A stretch of 6,714 nt of DNA from Acholeplasmataceae bacterium UBA5617. GTDB lineage: Bacteria > Bacillota_I > Bacilli_A > Acholeplasmatales > Acholeplasmataceae. The stretch is taken from assembly GCA_002424575.1 (NCBI GenBank), contig DIKN01000039.1:617-7330 (forward strand), given 5' to 3'. The notes beneath the pieces were generated by a model. The model was not told the DNA's origin. It did not search any database and saw only the letters and a list, made by a program, of their open reading frames with translations. Positions 1-4,386 of the stretch are shown here, piece by piece (the first letter of the stretch is position 1; every line of letters starts with the position of its first letter). A program made the translations under genes and the position numbers.

Positions 1-756
1 GAGGAAGAGGTCAAGTTCTTTCCCGAGTTTACGGTGATCTCTCGCTTTTCTTTCTTCCAATAAATAAAGATGCGCATCCAAATCTTTCTTACTTAAAAAT
101 GACGTGCCATACACACGAACAAGCATCTTGTTGTTTGAGTTTCCACGCCAGTAAGCACCCGCTAAATTGAGCAGTTTAAAGTGCCTGAGTACTTTCGTCG
201 ATGCCACGTGACCACCTCGACACAAATCGGTGAATTCACCTTGGCTATAGACCGTTAAACCATCGTTTTTAAATTCTTCAATGAGTTCGAGCTTATAGGG
301 ATCATGCACAAAAATCTTTTTTGCTTCTTCGTAAGATACTTCTTTTCGTTGGATTACAAAATCTTCTTGTGCGAGGTCAAGCATCACTTTCTCGATGTTT
401 ACAAGATCGTCATCGGTGACTTTATCATCGCCAAAATCAACATCATAATAAAAACCTTCTTCAATCGCAGGTCCTACGCCAAAACAAGCATGTGGATAAA
501 GACGCTTGATCGCTTGTGCGAGCAAGTGTGCTGTACTGTGATTGATGACATCTAAGATTCTAGGATCTTTTTCGGTCAAGATTTCGAGTGTGCCATCTTC
601 AAGAAGTTTTCTTGAGAGTTCGATGTATTGTTTGTTAAAAACAGCTGCCAATGCTTTCTTTGCTAAACCACTCGAAATGCTTTCAGCCACTTCAAGTGCA
701 CTGATCCCCTTGGCAAAGGATTTGATGCTTCCATCTGGAAAAGTCAATTGTATCAT
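1..756 (-). CDS. thrS: Threonyl-tRNA synthetase, N-terminal 252 residues (3' end cut by window edge)
   Basis: This cytoplasmic enzyme charges tRNA-Thr with threonine and edits mischarged Ser-tRNA-Thr. The frame stays open from the ATG at 756 to the window edge, so the gene continues outside; the family is usually about 640 residues. Residues 1-62 form a TGS domain (opening MIQLTFPDGS). The editing domain follows: HSTAHLL with His73 and His77, FYYD near 102-105, and CRGGH with Cys179 and His183, matching the known editing-site histidines and cysteine. The conserved start of the class II catalytic domain, DHRKLGKELDLF, appears at about 240-251. Class II motifs 1-3 and the anticodon-binding domain lie outside. 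The start is supported by a strong ribosome binding site (AAAGGAGTG, 763-771), eight bases before the ATG when measured from AAGGAG. A T-box leader with its own promoter lies directly upstream, which independently fits an aminoacyl-tRNA synthetase gene. Confidence 0.96.
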   Translation of the reverse strand, partial: MIQLTFPDGSIKSFAKGISALEVAESISSGLAKKALAAVFNKQYIELSRKLLEDGTLEILTEKDPRILDVINHSTAHLLAQAIKRLYPHACFGVGPAIEEGFYYDVDFGDDKVTDDDLVNIEKVMLDLAQEDFVIQRKEVSYEEAKKIFVHDPYKLELIEEFKNDGLTVYSQGEFTDLCRGGHVASTKVLRHFKLLNLAGAYWRGNSNNKMLVRVYGTSFLSKKDLDAHLYLLEERKARDHRKLGKELDLFL

Positions 757-779
757 ATGTTTCACTCCTTTTATCAAAT

Positions 780-804
780 AAAAAAACGCCCTTGGCTAAG
801 GGCG
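780..804 (-). terminator. Intrinsic terminator of the thrS T-box leader
   Basis: Read on the minus strand, CGCCCTT (804-798) pairs with AAGGGCG (793-787) across a four-base AGCC loop, followed by seven Ts (786-780). G805 could add a wobble pair. The 5' arm shares CCTTAG (801-796) with the antiterminator, so the two structures exclude each other. The terminator lies before the thrS ribosome binding site, so it would stop transcription before the gene when tRNA-Thr is charged. No other terminator is visible between dnaI and thrS. Confidence 0.93.
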
Positions 805-830
805 CTTCGTTTTGCGTGGTACCACCTTAG
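796..830 (-). promoter_or_regulatory. T-box antiterminator with tRNA acceptor-binding bulge
   Basis: On the minus strand, CTAAGG (830-825) pairs perfectly with CCTTAG (801-796) as the lower helix. Next comes the T-box bulge TGGTACC (824-818), and CGC (816-814) pairs with GCG (805-803) as the upper helix. The full conserved stretch AAGGTGGTACCACG is a clear match to the T-box consensus. In known T-boxes the UGGN of the bulge pairs with the NCCA end of uncharged tRNA; here N is U, which predicts adenine as the discriminator base of this organism's tRNA-Thr. That prediction is inference. Confidence 0.93.
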
Positions 831-984
831 TTCTAGCATCGCTAGCACTTATAAACCGATAACGGGGTGACCCGGGCTCTTCTTTCGAGGCCAACTCCAA
901 GGGAGTAACGCGGTCGTTCGCAGCTTTCACCATCCTGCGTCGCTAGGGTTGACGTTGTCGTATCCTTTTCATCGTTCTATCGTT

Positions 985-1012
985 ATTATATCACTTTTTT
1001 GTCATTATGCAA
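985..1012 (-). promoter_or_regulatory. Sigma-A type promoter of thrS with extended -10
   Basis: On the minus strand TTGCAT (1012-1007) is followed after 16 bases by TATAAT (990-985), a perfect -10 box. It is preceded by TGA, giving the extended -10 form TGnTATAAT. The -35 box matches the consensus at TTG and is otherwise weak. Transcription should start about 6-8 bases downstream, near 978, giving a leader of about 220 bases before the thrS ATG. The -35 box begins three bases after the dnaI stop codon. Confidence 0.85.
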
Positions 1013-1015
1013 GAC

Positions 1016-1831
1016 TTAACGGCCAGGGTATTGATCGGTCGACAATTTCACATAGGACGTCAAATCTTTAATGCGTTGAATGAGTCGTGCCGCTTTGATA
1101 CGGTTCGTATCATCCTTGTTCACAGCAATCACTTCGGCGAGTGTCACCATTTCAAAATTTGAGGTGATAAATACGGGTAATTTTGCAGAAAGACGATATT
1201 GAATAATGGGGACGAGCACTTCATCGCGGAACCATGGTGTCATGTTTTCGCCACCCATATCATCGATCATGAGAACATCTGCCTGTTTGAGTTGATTGAT
1301 TCGTTCTTCCATATTTCCTTCATTCATACCTTGACGTATGGATCGCACCAAATCAGGCATGTAGACAAAGAGGACGGTGATGTTTCTTTCGGCAAGTGCT
1401 TGTGCAATGGCTGAGAGTAAATAACTCTTACCGGTCGCATATTTTCCATAGATATAAAGCCCTTTGACATAATGGTCACGGCGATATTCTTGAATGAATT
1501 CACTCGCGAGTCGATACGCTTTTTCGCGTTCTTCATTGAACACTTCGAAACGCGCAAGTGATGCATCTTGAATGTAGACTTCGGAATCATAGAATTTGAG
1601 ATGTTTTTTGATTTTATTTCGTCTGATTTCCATCTCTTTTTCTTTGGTTGGCTCATACACAATTTCAATGTATGGGTCGGTTCTTAGAACGGGCTTATAG
1701 CCATCGATCACGGTTTGTTGATCGCGTTCCTGTAGATAAATGAAAACTTTGTAGACATCTACATCCGAAATCTTTAAATGTCTTGTTTCTGGGTCGGTTA
1801 AGACCACTTTTTTCATCTCATCAAGTGTCAT
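1016..1831 (-). CDS. dnaI: Primosomal protein DnaI, replicative helicase loader (AAA+ ATPase), shortened and cysteine-free
   Basis: DnaI is an AAA+ ATPase that loads the replicative helicase (DnaC in Bacillus naming) onto DNA together with DnaB and DnaD. Of 271 residues, about 1-115 are the N-terminal helicase-interaction region and the rest is the AAA+ domain. Walker A is GKYATGKS (129-136), Walker B is VLMIDD (186-191), sensor 1 is the Asn in ITSN (222-225), and a sensor 2-like AARLIQRI lies at 247-254. MTPWFRDEV (197-205) is close to the Bacillus protein. The Bacillus homologue is, from memory, about 310 residues with cysteine zinc ligands in its N-terminal domain. Here the protein contains no cysteine at all, and the zinc-site stretch before DGYKPVL (43-49) is missing. 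The start is fixed by GGAGGG six bases upstream and by the dnaB stop two bases before the ATG. Coupled translation with dnaB is likely. Confidence 0.93.
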   Translation of the reverse strand: MTLDEMKKVVLTDPETRHLKISDVDVYKVFIYLQERDQQTVIDGYKPVLRTDPYIEIVYEPTKEKEMEIRRNKIKKHLKFYDSEVYIQDASLARFEVFNEEREKAYRLASEFIQEYRRDHYVKGLYIYGKYATGKSYLLSAIAQALAERNITVLFVYMPDLVRSIRQGMNEGNMEERINQLKQADVLMIDDMGGENMTPWFRDEVLVPIIQYRLSAKLPVFITSNFEMVTLAEVIAVNKDDTNRIKAARLIQRIKDLTSYVKLSTDQYPGR

Positions 1832-1833
1832 GA

Positions 1834-2994
1834 TTATCCCTCCATTTTCGCAAGGTCTTCCATGTATTCATCCAGCCAATCTGGTGCTTTAATGGTCACC
1901 TTTTCAGATCGCTTCTTGGATTCAAACTGTGTTTCTAGACTTGATGAGAACTTGATCGCATCCTCTGTGGTCTGAACACCTTTATTGAGCCAATCGTGTA
2001 ATACTTTTTCCATATAGGTTAGGTTGGGTAAGACACCATCTTTGTGTTTTAGTACAAGCATGAGAATGACATTGATGATGCCGGGATCGACAGCATTTCG
2101 TTCAAGGAGTTGAGTTGCAGTTTGCAATGCAAGTCCTTGATAATCTGTTTTCGCGTATTTTTGAATGATGACTTGTGGCGAGACTTGATCGACCATGGTC
2201 GGTGTGGGTTCTTTCTTTTTGATGGTCAACAATTGATTCTTCTCTTCGTAGTGTTGTTTCGCTTTTAAATTGAGCTGAGCAAATGTGACGACTTTATTGC
2301 CCCGTGATGCCTGTTCATAGATGGTGACCATATCTGAAACATCATATTGATAAACAAATGCTATTTTATTGATTTGTTCTTTAAACTTATCGGTTAAGAT
2401 CTGAGATGTCTTAAGACGATCGGGAAGTTTTTCAACAAATGCTTCGTAATGAAACGTATAGTTGATATGTGTTCCACCATTGGTCGTTCGTCCCTGAAGG
2501 GGATGGTTGACGGATAGTAGGTTTAAACTCTTAAATTCATAGAGTTCATCGAATGATTTGGTGATGTTTTCATAACCTTCTGTGGATAGAACATCCATCT
2601 TAAAGATGTCGGTTAATAATAGAACATTTTTTTCACCAATCTCAGCTTGTAAGTAAGAACCAAAGATGGTATCGACTAAGAAACTTTTAGCGGTGAGTGG
2701 AGCTTTCATCTGGTAGATGTAGTGATCTTCTTTCTGATACGCAACAAGAAGGTTTAAAGCTTCAAGTTTATTTCTCATCTTGATGAAATCTACCTGTTTG
2801 ATGTTGAGGAGATCAAAAAGTTCCGCGTGGGTATACGAAAGACGATTGGTTTTATTGACCAGCTGATAAAATGTGGAATAAAGTGCGTGACTATCTAACC
2901 CCATGAGAGGTTGATAAAGAAGCGCGAGCACTTTGAAGTCCGCAGCGGATAGGTCACTCTGAGATTGAATGGTGAATGTGCTACTGTTTTTCAT
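1834..2994 (-). CDS. dnaB: DnaB/DnaD-family replication initiation protein (Gram-positive DnaB)
   Basis: This is the Gram-positive DnaB, a helicase co-loader and membrane-attachment initiation protein, not the DnaB helicase of E. coli. The 386-residue protein opens with a winged-helix-like N-terminal domain (LSAADFKVLALLYQPLMG, 15-32), typical of the family. The C-terminal DnaB_2/DnaD domain spans about 275-350 and carries the YMEKVLHDWLNKGV signature (327-340), close to the family's YxxxIxxW pattern. A tail with APDWLDEYMEDL (370-381) follows. The Bacillus protein is longer (about 470 residues). It overlaps the end of coaE by 14 bases and ends two bases before dnaI, in line with a joint role in loading the helicase. 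No good Shine-Dalgarno is visible before the ATG at 2994, so translation probably depends on ribosomes finishing coaE. No transmembrane segment is evident, so membrane contact, if any, would be peripheral. The family is clear from motifs; assignment as DnaB rather than DnaD rests mainly on position next to dnaI. Confidence 0.88.
   Translation of the reverse strand: MKNSSTFTIQSQSDLSAADFKVLALLYQPLMGLDSHALYSTFYQLVNKTNRLSYTHAELFDLLNIKQVDFIKMRNKLEALNLLVAYQKEDHYIYQMKAPLTAKSFLVDTIFGSYLQAEIGEKNVLLLTDIFKMDVLSTEGYENITKSFDELYEFKSLNLLSVNHPLQGRTTNGGTHINYTFHYEAFVEKLPDRLKTSQILTDKFKEQINKIAFVYQYDVSDMVTIYEQASRGNKVVTFAQLNLKAKQHYEEKNQLLTIKKKEPTPTMVDQVSPQVIIQKYAKTDYQGLALQTATQLLERNAVDPGIINVILMLVLKHKDGVLPNLTYMEKVLHDWLNKGVQTTEDAIKFSSSLETQFESKKRSEKVTIKAPDWLDEYMEDLAKMEG
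1838..1843 (-). promoter_or_regulatory. Strong ribosome binding site of dnaI inside the end of dnaB
   Basis: GGAGGG on the minus strand lies six bases before the dnaI ATG (1831) and inside the last codons of dnaB (Met-Glu-Gly-stop). It matters because it confirms the start of an unusually short DnaI: the missing N-terminal zinc region is not an annotation error caused by choosing a late start. Confidence 0.88.
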
Positions 2995-3592
2995 AACCGA
3001 TGGTTTTTAGGAAAGCGATAATGTGCGTTTTGAGCTCATCGATGGTGGTTGAATTATCGATGATGACATCTGCATATGCTTTCTTTTCCTCCAATGACAT
3101 TTGACTTTGTATACGCTTCATCGCAAGTTCTTCTGAGAGATGATCGCGAGACATAAGTCTTTCGATTTGTGTGCGTTGATCGACATATATAAGAACAACT
3201 TGATCGACACGTGGGATGTAATTCACTTCAATTAATAAAGGCATGTCGATCACAAGGATTGGTTCATGTTGGTGTTTTGCCTTTTCAATTTCGATTTTCT
3301 TAAAGACGCGAGGATGAACGATACTGTTTAATGATAATCGTTTGACTTTATCCTCGAAAATCGCTTGAGAAAGACGTTTTTTTCCTTCAACATCCATGGT
3401 ATATCCGAACGTTGACTCAATGATTTGGACCATCTTTCGATCGGTCTTCCACAGGTCCTTGACGATGACATCGCTATCGATAACGGTTATCCCAAGTTGG
3501 GAAAAGATGTGGGCTGCAGTGGTTTTACCCGAGGCAATTCCTCCGGTTAGTCCAATGAGATGAGGTTTAGTGTTGACAGGTTGGACAGACAT
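2981..3592 (-). CDS. coaE: Dephospho-CoA kinase
   Basis: This cytoplasmic enzyme performs the last step of coenzyme A synthesis, phosphorylating the 3'-hydroxyl of dephospho-CoA with ATP. The 203-residue protein has the usual family length. The P-loop is GGIASGKTT (17-25), preceded by LIGLT. VIDSD (37-41) matches the family's conserved Asp motif, followed by HPRVF (93-97), the PLLIE motif of the substrate region (118-122), and the lid/adenine region QIERLMSRD (142-150) with RIQSQMSLEEK (160-170). The same frame is open for 56 more codons upstream, into mutM, but I chose the ATG at 3592: it gives the normal length with the P-loop about 14 residues from the start, and AAAGGA lies ten bases upstream. 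The gene overlaps the end of mutM by 26 bases and the start of dnaB by 14, suggesting translational coupling. The stop is TAG. Confidence 0.95.
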   Translation of the reverse strand: MSVQPVNTKPHLIGLTGGIASGKTTAAHIFSQLGITVIDSDVIVKDLWKTDRKMVQIIESTFGYTMDVEGKKRLSQAIFEDKVKRLSLNSIVHPRVFKKIEIEKAKHQHEPILVIDMPLLIEVNYIPRVDQVVLIYVDQRTQIERLMSRDHLSEELAMKRIQSQMSLEEKKAYADVIIDNSTTIDELKTHIIAFLKTIGYEKQ

Positions 3593-4379
3593 AAGTTCCA
3601 CGTCCTTTGACCTTGATTTTGATGATGGGGGTATGACAGATGGGACAAGGTTTTCCCACATGTGTATGAACAGCGAGTTCTTGTTGAAAACGTCCATGCA
3701 CACCATCCATGGGTTCGAATGTTCGAATGGTTGTTCCACCCTGAAGGGTTGCTTCTTCAAGAACGTCTTGGGCTTGAAAAACGATGGTCTTGATCTCTTG
3801 ATCAGAAAGTGATGAACCTAAGCGGGTGGGGTGAATGCGTGCACGAAAGAGGGTTTCATCCACATAAATATTTCCTAATCCACTGATGGCATGTTGATCG
3901 AGAAGAATTGCTTTGATTTCTGTTTTTCTTTTCTGAACGTGTGAAATAAACTGTGATACCTCAATATCTTTCGGTTCAGGTCCCACATGAACAAGAGGGG
4001 GTTGGTTTTTGTAGTCCTTTAAGTCATAAAGATGCATCGTCCCAAACTTTCGTGTGTCATGATAAATGAGATTGTAACCTGAAGATAATTCAAATACAAG
4101 ATGATCATGTTTCGTTAAAGGATGATGGCTGGGATGGTAGAAAAACCGACCTTCCATCCGCAAGTGAATGATTAATGCATCATGATCAAGCAAGAGGATT
4201 AAATGTTTTCCTTGACGTTCGATCGTGTGTATCACTTGACCTTTTAATGTCTTTTGAAAGGTTTCTACATCGGTTTGAACAATCTTGGGATATCGCATGC
4301 GGACATCCATGATTTTTTGTCCAACAATAAGTTTTTCTAGTGTGCGTCTGACCGTTTCAACTTCTGGAAGTTCTGGCAT
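3567..4379 (-). CDS. mutM: Formamidopyrimidine-DNA glycosylase (Fpg/MutM)
   Basis: MutM removes oxidised purines such as 8-oxoguanine and FapyG from DNA and cuts the strand by beta,delta-elimination. The 270-residue length is standard. It opens with the catalytic N-terminus MPELPEVETVRR, in which Pro2 is the Schiff-base nucleophile and Glu3 and Glu6 are conserved. Lys58 (RQGKHL) matches the conserved catalytic lysine. Met75 (HLRMEGRF), Arg110 and Phe112 (YHDTRKFG) match the intercalating triad known from E. coli. The H2TH region has ISGLGNIYVDETLFRARIHP (165-184), then GGTTIRTF, and a C-terminal zinc finger uses Cys245, Cys248, Cys265 and Cys268 with Arg260. All key residues are present, so the enzyme should be active. 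It starts seven bases after polA, with AGGTG four bases before the ATG partly overlapping the polA stop region, and overlaps coaE at its end. The polA-mutM pairing links base excision to gap filling. Confidence 0.97.
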   Translation of the reverse strand: MPELPEVETVRRTLEKLIVGQKIMDVRMRYPKIVQTDVETFQKTLKGQVIHTIERQGKHLILLLDHDALIIHLRMEGRFFYHPSHHPLTKHDHLVFELSSGYNLIYHDTRKFGTMHLYDLKDYKNQPPLVHVGPEPKDIEVSQFISHVQKRKTEIKAILLDQHAISGLGNIYVDETLFRARIHPTRLGSSLSDQEIKTIVFQAQDVLEEATLQGGTTIRTFEPMDGVHGRFQQELAVHTHVGKPCPICHTPIIKIKVKGRGTYVCPTCQH

Positions 4380-4386
4380 GTTGCAC

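Larger units (their letters stand above)
780..978 (-). promoter_or_regulatory. T-box riboswitch leader controlling thrS
   Basis: This untranslated leader senses uncharged tRNA-Thr and allows read-through into thrS when threonine is scarce. From 5' to 3' on the minus strand I see: a Stem I region (about 970-898) with a distal hairpin CGCAG/CTGCG (939-935 with 923-919) around a GATGGTGAAAG loop, preceded by GCGA; a Stem II-like region with GGCCTC/GAGCC and CGGG/CCCG hairpins (about 891-860); a Stem III hairpin CTAGC-GAT-GCTAG (845-833); then the antiterminator and terminator. The specifier codon is not certain by eye: ACC (914-912) and ACT (906-904) are both Thr codons in the right part of Stem I. 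Stem I looks shorter than the usual form, with no clear AGTA element. The 5' boundary is the transcription start inferred from the -10 box. Identity as a T-box is firm; the detailed Stem I fold is tentative. Confidence 0.92.

Noticed and set aside
304..781. Two plus-strand open frames (304-555 and 542-781) opposite thrS
   Set aside because: They are antisense to strongly conserved ThrRS TGS and editing-domain sequence, have no recognisable domains and no supporting start context.
991..1005. Tiny frame ATG-ACA-AAA-AAG-TGA between the thrS -35 and -10 boxes
   Set aside because: It lies upstream of the predicted transcription start, has no ribosome binding site and only four codons; it could be read only in transcripts coming through from dnaI.
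1199..1668. Open frames at 1199-1414 (+) and 1324-1668 (-) within dnaI
   Set aside because: Both overlap the DnaI AAA+ coding sequence in other frames and their translations show no family features.
3593..3760. Open 56-codon extension of the coaE frame upstream of 3592, inside mutM
   Set aside because: It lies wholly inside the conserved C-terminal part of mutM including its zinc finger, resembles no CoaE N-terminus, and the ATG at 3592 gives the standard family length with a plausible ribosome binding site.
3570..3812. Plus-strand 80-codon open frame opposite mutM/coaE
   Set aside because: It is antisense to conserved MutM residues, and the translation is low-information with no domain.
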